Shown here piece after piece: positions 49,563 through 58,495 of a DNA stretch of 64,000 nucleotides; the first letter of the stretch is position 1, and each line of letters starts with the position of its first letter. The translations under genes were made by a program, and so were the position numbers. Origin of the DNA: JAFGBI01 sp964480725 (lineage in GTDB: Bacteria > Myxococcota_A > Polyangia > Polyangiales > Polyangiaceae); contig CAYZQO010000017.1 in NCBI GenBank assembly GCA_964480725.1, forward strand, positions 25,878-89,877. The letters are read 5' to 3'. The notes under the pieces were generated by a model. The model was not told where the DNA came from, did no database searches, and saw only the letters and a list, made by a program, of their open reading frames with translations.

Positions 49563-50594
49563 TCATCGCCCCTGTGCTCGGTGCGCTCCAGACGGCGATT
49601 CCCCGCGCCGTGCGGCCACCATCGGGAGCGCTCCGAAGACCTGGATCAACTCCCGCCGCGACGAAACCGCGAGCTTGCGCTGGACGCAGTGCAGGTGCGT
49701 GGCGACCGTCGACGGGGCGAGTCCGAGGAGGTACCCGATGTACTTGTTGGAGTGTCCCAAGACGGCGAAGGCCAGGACCTGCCGTTCCCTTGGAGTCAGG
49801 GCCTTGGGATCTTGCACCTCCGGAGCGTTGCGGCGAGCAAGAACCCACCGGCGCCCGTCCGTGTCTTCGTGGTCGACCAGCGACCAGGTACCGTCGACCA
49901 ACCCCTGCCACAGCTGCAAGGCCCCGTCCGGATCCCGCCACCGCAGCCGACCTCTGGCCCGCTCGACACTCCTGACGGCCCTGACCAGCTTGCCCCGAAC
50001 CTCCCGACTGCGAGCCCCACCGCCCGCATGGTGAACGACCCCCTCCGGATCGAGGACGGCGTCGGCCGGGAGCGTGCACCGTCGCGCGATTCGCCGGAGA
50101 CGCTGCCCGGAGAGGATGTGCGCCGAGATCCAGCCGAGCTGCTGCACCGTCCTCGATGCGAAGCGGGCCCCGCGCCGGACCGGCATGGCTATGAGGGCAC
50201 CCAAGCCGCGTGGCTCGGCCGCAAGGACCACCAGCAGGTCCTCCACATCGACGGCGCCGAACAGCCCTCCGACGAAACTCGCCGCACTCTGCCCCAGCTC
50301 CGGGAGGCGCTGCGAGAACAGTCCCGCCGGCGGAGACGAACCGCGAAGCGCTCGAACCAGCTCCGGCGGCGCCTCCCCGAGCAGCCGGCGAGTCGTCTCC
50401 CGCCAGTCGTGATCGCAACCGACGTCGACGAGCGTGCGGGGACTGAGGCGGCCAGCAGCTCGGCCTTGGTACGTGAAGGCCACCAAGCCCTGCCCACGGT
50501 CCAGGGGTGACAGGGCCTCGGTGACCCCCCGAAGCCACTCTGCGTCGGATGAAGCGGGGCGGTAGCAGCTCTCGACGACCTCGACCGGGTCCAT
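49563..50594 (-). CDS. LuxR-type transcriptional regulator with unknown N-terminal sensor domain
   Basis: A 343-residue protein. Residues about 275-335 are a LuxR/GerE helix-turn-helix (LTPRERQVLAFAVLGHSNKY, then STVATHLHCVQRKLAV). The N-terminal 260 residues have no domain I recognise but look like a ligand-binding alpha/beta region (LSPLDRGQGLVAFTYQG; FGAVDVEDLLVVLAAEPRG). There is no receiver domain. A GTG at 50609, eight bases after the neighbouring gene's stop, may be the true start. It lies downstream of, and probably in an operon with, a second LuxR-type protein. Confidence 0.8.
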   Translation of the reverse strand: MDPVEVVESCYRPASSDAEWLRGVTEALSPLDRGQGLVAFTYQGRAAGRLSPRTLVDVGCDHDWRETTRRLLGEAPPELVRALRGSSPPAGLFSQRLPELGQSAASFVGGLFGAVDVEDLLVVLAAEPRGLGALIAMPVRRGARFASRTVQQLGWISAHILSGQRLRRIARRCTLPADAVLDPEGVVHHAGGGARSREVRGKLVRAVRSVERARGRLRWRDPDGALQLWQGLVDGTWSLVDHEDTDGRRWVLARRNAPEVQDPKALTPRERQVLAFAVLGHSNKYIGYLLGLAPSTVATHLHCVQRKLAVSSRRELIQVFGALPMVAARRGESPSGAHRAQGR

Positions 50595-50617
50595 TCGCCT
50601 GCGCGTCACCGCCCCCC

Positions 50618-50968
50618 CTACTCCTCCATCGCACCACCGACCAGGTACAGCTCGAGGCGCGACCGCACCTCCAGCTTCCGAAATACGGCGGCGATCTGAT
50701 TGGCCACCGTTCGGGGGGAAGTCCCACGACGACGACCGATCTCCTCGTTGGAACACCCACCCCGCACCAACCGCACGACCTCTGCTTCTGCCGGAGTCAG
50801 TTTCGAAGCGAGGGTACCCTCTCTCCCCTCTCGCGTCAGCCAGCCCAGGACACAGAACTCGTCCTTCTGCAGCCCAAACGTCGCACCCACGAGCCCGGGC
50901 GGAGGCTCCAGCGCCAACTTCCCCCGCGCCACGCCGTCACCACGTCTCGGCCCCTCTCCCCCAGCCAT
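50618..50968 (-). CDS. short LuxR-type DNA-binding protein
   Basis: A 116-residue protein consisting of an N-terminal 55 residues without known domain and a LuxR/GerE helix-turn-helix (KLTPAEAEVVRLVRGGCSNE, then TSPRTVANQIAAVFRKLEV). No sensor or receiver domain is present. It may need a partner, such as the larger regulator starting 24 bases downstream (50594), or act as a simple DNA-binding protein. Both helix-turn-helix regions belong to the same family but are not close copies. Confidence 0.8.
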   Translation of the reverse strand: MAGGEGPRRGDGVARGKLALEPPPGLVGATFGLQKDEFCVLGWLTREGREGTLASKLTPAEAEVVRLVRGGCSNEEIGRRRGTSPRTVANQIAAVFRKLEVRSRLELYLVGGAMEE

Positions 50969-51280
50969 CGCCCCCTCCCCCAGAAGTCAGTCGAAGGCGC
51001 AGTACCACCCGTGCCCGCGGAGTGTCCAGCGCAACCTCTGCCCGCGCTTCCTCCAGAAAGCACTCTGCCGCCACGAGATCGCCGCACCCTGGCGGTATCC
51101 GCCACCCTTCCCCGTGGATGACCACGGCTCGCCCCAATGACTATGGACCCCCGGCGGCAGCGTCCGAGACAGTCCCGTCGTCACCCCTGGAGCGTCGACT
51201 CCCCTCGCCCCCTGCGGTGGACGCCTGTGCCCGTAGCCCTCAACCCGGTGGGCACCCCCGACCCTTTCCGCGAGGCCACG
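50969..51280. promoter_or_regulatory. divergent regulatory region with two small palindromes
   Basis: 312 bases between the LuxR-type operon and the gene at 51281. GGCGG-TAT-CCGCC at 51091-51103 and CCGTGG-ATGA-CCACGG at 51112-51127 are perfect inverted repeats 21-24 bases apart. They could be operators for the adjacent LuxR-type proteins, whose binding sites are often short palindromes. Confidence 0.4.
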
Positions 51281-52348
51281 ATGATCCCTTCGCCCCGGCT
51301 CCTGCTGATCGCCTCGACCCTCCTCATCGCGGGCGAACTCCTCGCCGCGCCCAAGGACAGGGCCGCGCTGGATAGGACCAACGCGACGATGGCGGAGCAG
51401 TTCGCCCGAGGTGACTACCGCGAAGCCGAGTCGTTGCTGCTCGGGATCCTGGAGGCGTGCGCCGAAGGCTGCTCCGACCCCGTCAAGGCCCAGATCTGGG
51501 TCGCCGTCGGCGTCGTCCGCCTGAAGCGGCTCCCGAAGCCAGACCTCGGGCTCGAGGCGTTCAGGTTTGCGCTCGCCCTCGATCCCGAGGTGGTGCCCGA
51601 TCGTGGCCACGCCGACGGGCGCGCGACACGACTCTTCTGGGAAACTCGGGCCCAACTCGAGCCGGGAGCGCGCGGCCCGACCACGCCCCCCGCTCCCGGA
51701 ACCGCGTCGCGCCAGGGGCCTTCCGAGGCCGCCCCCGCGGCCAACCCTTCTCAGCAGCATCCCCCCGCGGCAGCGCCTCCGACCACTCCTGCAGGCGCCT
51801 CCTCCTTCGCCTCGAGCCCAGCCTCGACCTCGGTCCCAGACCCCTCCCCCATGGTCGGCACCGAGGTGATCGTGTCCTGGACCGGGGGCGGGATGGTGGG
51901 TCGCCTGGTCGCAGTCGATGACTCGACGTTGACTCTGGTGACGGCGGACGGCCAGTCTCACGCTGTCGCGCGCTATGGAGTCCATGAGGTTCGTCCGAGC
52001 CAGGCGGAACCAGCCCCGGGCGAGCCCTCGGCGCCAGGGGCCGCGCGCTACCCGGATGGCTACGGAGTCGGTGGGATTGTGGTCGGCAGCGTGCTTGGGG
52101 GACTCGCGGCCATGACCGCTAGCGCCGGCCTTTGGGGCATCACCGCAGGCCCGAACAGTGATGAAAGCGACGATGACGAATTCACGTACACCAGCCTCCT
52201 GGTCACTTCGGGCGTGCTCCTCGGCGCGGCGGCGGTCCCGTTCTTCATCGGCCTCAATCGCCGGTCTTGGGCCGGAGAACCGGTGGTGGCCGGGACCGTC
52301 AGCCCCGTTCGCGGCGGGTGCGTGGGCACCGCGACGTTCCACTTCTGA
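51281..52348 (+). CDS. exported TPR-like protein with two C-terminal membrane segments
   Basis: A 355-residue protein with a signal peptide (LLLIASTLLIAGELLAA). A helical region of about 110 residues resembles a TPR pair (EQFARGDYREAESLLLGILE; VWVAVGVVRLKRLPKPDLGLEAF-like pattern). A Pro/Ala/Ser linker, a small SH3-like segment (GTEVIVSWTGGGMVGRLVAV) and two hydrophobic helices (about 255-275 and 295-315) follow. I do not recognise a family; this layout (TPR plus PEGA-less C-terminal helices) is common in Myxococcota envelope proteins. The ATG at 51281 starts the signal peptide. Confidence 0.75.
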   Translation: MIPSPRLLLIASTLLIAGELLAAPKDRAALDRTNATMAEQFARGDYREAESLLLGILEACAEGCSDPVKAQIWVAVGVVRLKRLPKPDLGLEAFRFALALDPEVVPDRGHADGRATRLFWETRAQLEPGARGPTTPPAPGTASRQGPSEAAPAANPSQQHPPAAAPPTTPAGASSFASSPASTSVPDPSPMVGTEVIVSWTGGGMVGRLVAVDDSTLTLVTADGQSHAVARYGVHEVRPSQAEPAPGEPSAPGAARYPDGYGVGGIVVGSVLGGLAAMTASAGLWGITAGPNSDESDDDEFTYTSLLVTSGVLLGAAAVPFFIGLNRRSWAGEPVVAGTVSPVRGGCVGTATFHF

Positions 52349-52384
52349 ATGCTCCCTGCCAACACTGCGCTCAAGGGAATCCTC

Positions 52385-52600
52385 ATGAGAAAAACGCGCC
52401 CATTCACCGTGGCCCCCTTGGCTCTTCTCGCGCTCATGGCCTGCGACGAGACGACCTATGAATGTGACGTATACCAGTACGACGAGCTTCTGTGGTCAAA
52501 CCTCGAATTCAAGGCCGAGAGCGCCGAGGCGGCCGAAGCCGAGTGCGAGCAGGAGCACGACGAGAGCGGCGTCAGCTGCCGCCATTGTAAGGAGAAATAG
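52385..52600 (+). CDS. small lipoprotein
   Basis: A 71-residue protein with a lipoprotein signal (ALLALMAC). The mature part of about 50 residues has a CDVYQYDELLWSN start, an acidic Glu/Ala helix and a CRHCKEK end; the four Cys could form two disulfides. AAGGGA precedes the ATG by six bases. No family is recognised. It follows the 51281 gene by 36 bases and may be in one transcript with it and the next gene. Confidence 0.7.
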   Translation: MRKTRPFTVAPLALLALMACDETTYECDVYQYDELLWSNLEFKAESAEAAEAECEQEHDESGVSCRHCKEK

Positions 52601-52692
52601 GCAGTCGCATCGCATCTTGCGCAGCAAGGCGCGCCCAATTGTGTCGGGACTGGCGCGGTTTCCTGAATGCCGCACCCAAAGGAGATTGAGTC

Positions 52693-53184
52693 ATGATGGG
52701 TCCAGGTAATCCAAGGAGCTCGTTCGGGGTGCGATCTTCCCATCGCGGCCCACATCGGGCGTTGGTGGCGATGGGACTGGCTCTGACGGCGGCCTGCTCG
52801 GGCTCGGAGGACGAGAGCCCGAGCAGCGTCAGCAGTGCCGTTGATGCATACATCACGGAGCTCAACCGACAGGTGGAGATCTACTGCGACTGCTATGCAG
52901 AGTGGGGATACGATTCTGCAAGCGACTGCCAAACGGACGAGGGGTACTCTGGCCCCTCGCAACGGCGATGCGCCGTTGATGCTTTTGGGAAGGATCCGTC
53001 CGGACGCATCTACTTGGACTGCGTGGTCCCCCTCGAGCGCGAGTTCACCACCTGCCTCAACCAGCGTCTCGAGTGCGGCGACCTGATGAGCGACGAGGTC
53101 TGCTACATTGACTACGACGTCGGCTACGACTCGTGCATCACGCTGCCGCAGGCGATCGAGCGTGATCTCGAGATGTGCGACTGA
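52693..53184 (+). CDS. Cys-rich lipoprotein of unknown function
   Basis: A 163-residue protein with a lipobox (ALTAAC). The mature part has nine or ten Cys in paired spacing (YCDCYAEWGY; CAVDAFG; TCLNQRLECGDLMSDEVC) and is acidic. AAGGAG lies eight bases before the ATG. It resembles the many small Cys-rich lipoproteins of myxobacteria, with no assigned role. It is the third gene of a group 51281-53184 of exported proteins. Confidence 0.75.
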   Translation: MMGPGNPRSSFGVRSSHRGPHRALVAMGLALTAACSGSEDESPSSVSSAVDAYITELNRQVEIYCDCYAEWGYDSASDCQTDEGYSGPSQRRCAVDAFGKDPSGRIYLDCVVPLEREFTTCLNQRLECGDLMSDEVCYIDYDVGYDSCITLPQAIERDLEMCD

Positions 53185-53423
53185 CTTGCCGGGCGCGACC
53201 GGCGTGCCTGTTGTTCCGTTTCCCCTCCAACGGATTCGTTGGGGGACCTGCGGGCGGGCAACGGGTGCCGCGCTGCGACCGGAGTGGTGCGGGGTGGCGC
53301 ATTCTCACCGCCGCGCTCGAGCCCGAGGGAAACGACGCTCGCTCCGCCCGGCGGCCGTGTCCGGCCTTCTCGCGCGGCGGATTCCGTGGCACGGTTCGTG
53401 CCGAAGAGGGAGGGAAGAGCCCC

Positions 53424-54136
53424 ATGGATCCGCGCGCGCTGCGATGGTTCCCGTTGATCGCCGGGGCCCTGTGGCTGGCCAACTGCGGGGGCAAGGTCGC
53501 GAGGTCGTCGGGCAGTGCTGCATCCCGTCGGGCGGCAGCGACACGGCGGGCAGCGCTTCGGGCGGCGTCACCACGGGCGGTACCAGCATGGGCGGCGTCA
53601 CCACGGGTGGCGTCACCACGGGTGGCACCACGCGGGTTCTGCCGCCGCGCGAGCCCGAGGCTCACCGGGCCGAGGCCCTCTCCTGCGTCGGGGTCCACGC
53701 TCCCCCCGAGCCGGAGACGTCGTGCGAGTGCGGCGAATGCGTGACTCACGCGGACTGCACGGACGAAGCCGGAGGCAAGTGGCTCAACCCCAACTACCCC
53801 GGGTACGACTTCCCCTACTGTGCCCACGACGAATGCCAAACCGACGCCGACTGCGATCCGGGGATGGTCTGCTACTGCACCGCGGACGCTGCCGCCCGAT
53901 GCCTGTCGCTCGGCAACTGTCGGACGGACGCGGACTGCGGGGCGGGCAACTACTGCTCGCCATCGATGAGCTGGGACTGCAGCGGCTACCGGCCCATCGA
54001 CGGCTTCCACTGCCACACGCCCGGCGACACCTGCATCGACGACGCGGACTGCACCGGCACGGACTGCTGCAACTTCGACCTGTACGAGAGCCGCTGGGAG
54101 TGCACCCCGATCGACACCACCTGCGCCATCGGGTAG
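53424..54136 (+). pseudogene. Cys-rich lipoprotein gene broken by one base (frameshift in a G run)
   Basis: MDPRALRWFPLIAGALWLAN-C at 53424 is a good lipoprotein signal preceded by a purine-rich AGGGAGGGAAG. The frame then leaves the coding path: the rest of the protein (a GGVTTGG linker, then Cys-rich EGF/Stigma-like repeats such as CQTDADCDPGMVCYC and CIDDADCTGTDCC, ending at 54136) is in the -1 frame. Adding one G to the run at 53487-53491 joins both parts as LANCGGQGREVVGQCC. This may be a sequencing error, a phase-variable site or a recent mutation. Confidence 0.75.
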
Positions 54137-54180
54137 AGCGGCCAACAGTTTGCCAACGGCGTCGGCGCCCTCGCCCCCGG

Positions 54181-54832
54181 TCAGCTCGGCGGCGCGGCGC
54201 CACCCATCAGCTCGCGGCGTGAGCCCCCCACGAAGGCGACGAGCGCCAGGAGGAACAGCACACCGCCGATCACGACACCGGCGCGCAGCGCCGCGATCCC
54301 GGCGACCAGCCCGAGGACGCTGACCCACGAGCCGATGCCGCTGAGCCCGAGGCAGAGCCCCGCAACCCGGAGAGCCCTCGCCTCTCGGAAGAGGGCGTAG
54401 CCCGAAGAACGCGGTCGGGATGCCGAGCACGGCGTAGGCGAGGACGTTGACGAACGCCATCATCGAGCGCGGCTCCATTTGCAGCAACTGCACCAGCACG
54501 GGATCCGGCAGCTCGGCGGAGCGCACCAACCCGGCCACCACCGCGACCTGGGAGAAGTTGACCACCGCATTGAGCGCCGCGTAGACGGGCACCAAGACGA
54601 TACCCAGAGCTGCGGCCACGGGCCGGACCCTGCTGAGCTCCACGTGCAGCGCGGCGAGCCATAGCGCCGTCACCAGCGTGAGCGTGCCGCAGGCGAGGTA
54701 GATCGCGACGAAGATGGGTGGCGAGCGGCGATAGTACGCCAAGATACGGGGCAGATCGTGCAGCGGACCGTAATAGGCCTCACTGAGCACCATCAACACC
54801 AGCCAGCTCAGCGTGAGCGCGAGCGTGGCCAC
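54181..54832 (-). pseudogene. multi-pass membrane protein gene with a one-base frameshift
   Basis: From GTG at 54832 the frame encodes five or so helices up to IPTAFFG, then shifts. Removing one G of the GGG around 54411-54413 continues as FFGYALFREARALR, then two more helices (LGLSGIGSWVSVLGLVAG; VVIGGVLFLLALVAF) and a stop at 54181. The total length (652 bases) is one more than a multiple of three, fitting a single insertion. The intact protein would have about 216 residues and resembles DUF4386-type membrane proteins (weak). The next gene upstream, Uma2, is on the same strand. Confidence 0.7.
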
Positions 54833-54895
54833 CGCGAGCCAGCCTGTGCACCGGTGACGAGGTACCGTGCTGAAGGCAGTCCCAGCCGGAGCATC

Positions 54896-55489
54896 TCACG
54901 CGCCCCACACCAGGGCCAGGTCCAGCTCGATGGCGTCGAAGGGCTCGGCGCGGATCTTCAGGTCGCCGCCGTAGGTTTCCACCTCGCGCCAGGCCCCGTC
55001 CTCGAGCCGGTAAACCTCGAGCGTCCGTGAGTCTGGCGAGAGCAGCCACAGGTGGCGCACGCCCGCCTGCCGGTAGATACGCCGCTTCTTGCCGCGATCC
55101 ACGCCCTCGGTGCTGGGCGAGACGATCTCGCACACCCAGTCCGGTCCGAGATCGTAGTGGGCGTCGGTGACGCCGTCGGAGAGCGGGTTCGGCATCCGCT
55201 CGCGCCGCCACCCCGCGAGATCCGGAACGACGATGTCGGGCCCAGGACCAAGCCAGAGCTCCGGTTCGTACAGAATGACCCAACCGCCGGGTCCGCCGCT
55301 CCCGAGATCGAAGGGGCCCCCGAGCGTCATGTTCAGGCGCGATCCCGCGCGTGAGTGCGGCGGCGCCGGCCGTGCCTGGGTGAAGAGCTCCCCGTCCAGG
55401 ATTTCGGCGATCCGCGTCTCCGGCACCGCCTGAAAGGCGGCCAGCACCTCGGGGCGGAGGGTGGACTTCCTCGCGGCACCGCCGACCAT
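54896..55489 (-). CDS. Uma2-family putative restriction-endonuclease-fold protein
   Basis: A 197-residue protein of the Uma2/DUF820 family. ETRIAEILDGELF, PDIVVPDLAGWRRER and DWVCEIVSPSTEGVDRGKKR contain the Asp, Glu and Lys of the PD-(D/E)xK-like active site; YRQAGVRHLWLLSPDSRTLEVY is the usual end. The family is very common in Myxococcota and Cyanobacteria, and its biological role is unknown. Its stop lies 64 bases before the start of the broken membrane protein gene. Confidence 0.92.
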   Translation of the reverse strand: MVGGAARKSTLRPEVLAAFQAVPETRIAEILDGELFTQARPAPPHSRAGSRLNMTLGGPFDLGSGGPGGWVILYEPELWLGPGPDIVVPDLAGWRRERMPNPLSDGVTDAHYDLGPDWVCEIVSPSTEGVDRGKKRRIYRQAGVRHLWLLSPDSRTLEVYRLEDGAWREVETYGGDLKIRAEPFDAIELDLALVWGA

Positions 55490-55657
55490 GCGCCCATTCT
55501 AGCCCGTCGCGCGAGAATCGGCAGCTCGGGCTCGCCGACGACGGATTCGCCGGTCCTCGTCGGGAGACACCTGCGGCCGAGTCTCGCGTCCCGGTCGCCG
55601 CCGGCGCGGCCGGAACTCGAGCCCGTCGTCGTCGACGACGACCTCGCCCCGCCTCGC

Positions 55658-56755
55658 TCACGGCGGCGGCGCCGACGCCGGCTCGCTGTCGTGGTCGCGA
55701 CGGTCGGTACGGCGATCCCCGGTCGGAGAGCGGCGCGCGGACCCGCGGCGCTTCGGGCCGCGGCCTCCGGAGCGCGCGGCGGCTGTCCGTCCGCGACCGC
55801 CGCCCCAGAGCAGGACGCCGAGGCCCAGCGTCCCCGGCACGAAGCCGCTGATCAGTGACTGGAGCAAGACCGCGGTAACGGCGACGGCGGGGGAGATGGC
55901 GGCCCAGGGGAGCACGTGCAGTCCCACCCACTCGCGCGGCCCGACGCCGGCGACGGTGACGGGGAAGGCGTCGGCGAGCTGGATCAGGGGGAGGCAAAGC
56001 CACGCGTGCAGCGTGGGCGACGCGTCGAGCCCGACGATCAGCGCCGCGAGCTGCACGAAGCGGACGCAGTGGAGCAACAGCGTGAGCGCGATGGCCCGCG
56101 CCAGGGTGCCGCGGGAGAGCTGGGCCATCACCTGCTGCGCGGTGACCGCCTGCTCGCGCAGGCGCGAGGAGCGAAGCAGCCGCCCCACGACGCGGAGCAC
56201 CCGATCGGGCCAGTGGCAGGCGGCAGCAACGACGCCCGTGACCGCAGTGACCGCGAGGCCGGCGCCAAGCCCACCGAAGACGAAGGCGGCGGGCAGCGCG
56301 CAGACCAACCCGGTGTACATCTCTAGGAGCAAATCCACCGTCGTCAGCCCGAGCGCGCTCTTGAGACTGAGCGCGCGGAGCGTGACGACGCGCCCGTACT
56401 CCCCCGCCTTGCCCGGGATGACGAGACGGGCGCTGGCGGCCACCAGCAGCGAGGCGAGCGCCTGCCAGTACGTCGCCCTGGGCGCCGCGGCCCGCAGGAT
56501 CCAGAGCCAGCGCCAGGGCTTGAGCACGTTGACCACGACGGTGATCAGGACCGCCAAGGCGAGCCAGCGGCCGTCGAGCAGGAGCAGGGTGGAGAACACC
56601 TCCCCCGGCGGCACCTGCCAGAGGATGAGCGCGACCATGCCCGCCGTGAGCACGCCGCGCACCAGCCACGAGCGCCAGCGGGGGGGCGGGCTCACGGCGT
56701 CGCGATCGGGACCGTCCAGTCCCGATCCGGACGCGTCCTGGTCGCGGGGGGCCAT
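55658..56755 (-). CDS. LPG-synthase-type / UPF0104 membrane protein, flippase-like
   Basis: A 365-residue protein with eight or nine helices. GKAGEYGRVVTLRALS and VAGVGPREWVGLHVLPWA match the two conserved segments of the lysylphosphatidylglycerol-synthase transmembrane / AglD-like family, without the cytoplasmic aminoacyl-transferase domain. Such proteins are thought to move or accept lipid-linked groups. The C-terminus is rich in Arg/Gly/Asp. The ATG at 56755 is chosen to give a sensible cytoplasmic start; earlier residues in frame are Pro/Ala/Ser-rich. Confidence 0.83.
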   Translation of the reverse strand: MAPRDQDASGSGLDGPDRDAVSPPPRWRSWLVRGVLTAGMVALILWQVPPGEVFSTLLLLDGRWLALAVLITVVVNVLKPWRWLWILRAAAPRATYWQALASLLVAASARLVIPGKAGEYGRVVTLRALSLKSALGLTTVDLLLEMYTGLVCALPAAFVFGGLGAGLAVTAVTGVVAAACHWPDRVLRVVGRLLRSSRLREQAVTAQQVMAQLSRGTLARAIALTLLLHCVRFVQLAALIVGLDASPTLHAWLCLPLIQLADAFPVTVAGVGPREWVGLHVLPWAAISPAVAVTAVLLQSLISGFVPGTLGLGVLLWGGGRGRTAAARSGGRGPKRRGSARRSPTGDRRTDRRDHDSEPASAPPP

Positions 56756-56840
56756 GCTGGGGGAGAAATGTAACCCAACGCGCCGCGAAGGCGACAGGGC
56801 CGCTGCCAGGGCGCTGGCGCCCTCCGCGGCTCGTCGCCCG

Positions 56841-57203
56841 TCAGAAGACGACGAGCTCGTACCCCTCGGCGACGTAGGGACCCAGGGAGGCGTGCCCGTC
56901 CATGTCGTCGAGCAGCGGCAGGCCCTGCTCGCTGGCGATGGCGGCCACGTCCCGCCCAGGATCGCCGGTCGAGCAGCCGCCCGCTGCGGTGCGACAGGCG
57001 CCGACGAGGAGCCCGCGGTCGAGCGCGGCCGCAAAGAGCGCGCCAAAGCGGCCCTCACGCTCGGCGAGGCACCGGGTCGCCTCGCCCTCGAGCAGGAGGC
57101 GCACTTGGTGCCCGTGCGCCTCGAGATCGAGCGCCTGCATGAAGGCGTGGTTGCGCTTGCAGGGCTCGTTCGTGAACACGACGAAGAGGAGCTTTCTCGG
57201 CAT
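56841..57203 (-). CDS. DsrE-family-like small protein
   Basis: A 120-residue alpha/beta protein. KLLFVVFTNEPCKRNHAFMQ with an early Cys, EAHGHQVRLLLEGEATRC and LVGACRTAAGGCS fit the DsrE/DsrF/YchN fold, whose members carry or sense sulfur on a Cys. Three further Cys lie in the C-terminal half. The exact function is unknown; sulfur transfer or redox sensing are options. It begins 158 bases before the divergent PAS-GNAT gene. Confidence 0.8.
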   Translation of the reverse strand: MPRKLLFVVFTNEPCKRNHAFMQALDLEAHGHQVRLLLEGEATRCLAEREGRFGALFAAALDRGLLVGACRTAAGGCSTGDPGRDVAAIASEQGLPLLDDMDGHASLGPYVAEGYELVVF

Positions 57204-57361
57204 GGCGTCGCCCCGTATCCTCGCCGAGGCGGACCGCCGGGAACAGGGGGATCCGACCGGCGGCTCGACGATCCAAAGCGCGTCGCCCCGGGCGCGAGCG
57301 GACCACCGTCGTTGGGACCCGGTCCGTGCGCCGTCGACTCGACCGTGCTTCACTCCGCCCG

Positions 57362-58237
57362 ATGACGCACTGGTCGCACGGGTTCGGGGCGGCGGTCACG
57401 GTGTGCGACGAGCACGGCACCATCGTCGAGCTCTCTCCGTCGGCCGTGGAGCTCTTCGCGGCGTCGGGCGGCGCGGAGCTCGTCGGTCGCTCCGTGCTCG
57501 ACTGCCACCCGGAGGGCATGCGGGCGCGACTGGCCGAGGCGATGGCGGCGCGCACCCGGAACGTCTACACGACGGAAAAGAACGGCCGGCGACGGATCGT
57601 CTTCCAGGGCCACTGGCAAACCGAGGCGGCCAACGGCTACCTCGAGCTCTCCTTCGAGATCCCGGCGGAGCTGCCCCATCGCGTGCGCGACGCCGCGCCG
57701 CCGCAGCCCACGCTCGCGACGGAGCGGCTGATCCTGCGCCCGCTCGGCGCCGAGGACGCGCCGCGCCTGGCCGAGCTTGCCAACGACCGCTCCATCGCCG
57801 AGCAGACCCGGCTCCCTTACCCTTACACGCCCGAGCTCGCCCTCGGCTTCATCGACGCCCGCGAGACGGAGTGGAAGCAGGCACGCGCGGGAGTGTTCGC
57901 CATCTGCGCCCGGGGGGAGACGGCACCGATCGGCGTGGTGGGCCTCCACGTTTCGCCCCCGGATCGAGACGTGGCCGAAACCGGCTACTGGCTCGGCAGG
58001 GCGCTGCACGGCCGCGGCTACGCGACGGAGGCCGCGCGGCGTGCCTGCGCTTGGGGATTTGCGGAGTGGGGCCTGCGCCGCATCCAGGCGTGCACCTATG
58101 GCGGCAACGCCGCCTCCGAGCGGGTGTTGACCAAGCTCGGCTTCGCGCGCGAGGGGCTCCAGCGCGGCGCCGTCACCCGGTTCGGCGTCGTCCGCGACAT
58201 CGCGCTCTGGGGGCTGCTCCGGGGCGAGCTGCGTTAG
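57362..58237 (+). CDS. fusion of a PAS-like sensor domain and a GNAT acetyltransferase
   Basis: A 291-residue protein. Residues 1-105 look like a PAS domain of the AVTVCDEHGTIVELSPSAVE type with the conserved VLDCHPEG segment and an end strand TEAANGYLELSFEIP. Residues about 120-290 are a RimJ/RimL-type N-acetyltransferase: ATERLILRPLGAEDAP, an acetyl-CoA loop GYWLGRALHGRGYATEAARR, and CTYGGNAASERVLTKLGF. Acetylation of a protein or small molecule may depend on a signal bound by the PAS domain (inference). The ATG at 57362 is used. Nothing separates the domains, so it is a true fusion. Confidence 0.85.
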   Translation: MTHWSHGFGAAVTVCDEHGTIVELSPSAVELFAASGGAELVGRSVLDCHPEGMRARLAEAMAARTRNVYTTEKNGRRRIVFQGHWQTEAANGYLELSFEIPAELPHRVRDAAPPQPTLATERLILRPLGAEDAPRLAELANDRSIAEQTRLPYPYTPELALGFIDARETEWKQARAGVFAICARGETAPIGVVGLHVSPPDRDVAETGYWLGRALHGRGYATEAARRACAWGFAEWGLRRIQACTYGGNAASERVLTKLGFAREGLQRGAVTRFGVVRDIALWGLLRGELR

Positions 58238-58495
58238 CGGCGCCTCGAGCGGGCGCGGCGTCGCCGCTGGGCCGCGCCGGCGCGTCGCCGCTGGGCCGCG
58301 CCGGGGGACGCGAACGACACGCGGGTGCCACCCGATCCCGTTCAGAGCACCTNNNNNNNNNNNNNNNNNNNNNNNNNNNNNNNNNNNNNNNNNNNNNNNN
58401 NNNNNNNNNNNNNNNNNNNNNNNNNNNNNNNNNNNNNNNNNNNNNNNNNNNNCGCCGGGGGACGCGAACGACACGCGGGTGCCACCCGATCCCGT
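58238..58495. repeat. repeat and assembly gap between the GNAT gene and the TonB-like gene
   Basis: A 24-bp unit, CGGCGCGTCGCCGCTGGGCC plus GCGC, is present about twice at 58256-58301. Bases 58353-58452 are N. The 54 bases before the gap (58299-58352) are identical to the 54 bases after it (58453-58506). No gene is supported here. Confidence 0.8.

Noticed and set aside
49086..50510. A 474-residue frame antisense to the LuxR-type regulator
   Set aside because: It spans a non-coding repeat and the reverse of a clear helix-turn-helix protein; it is Arg/Pro-rich without a domain.
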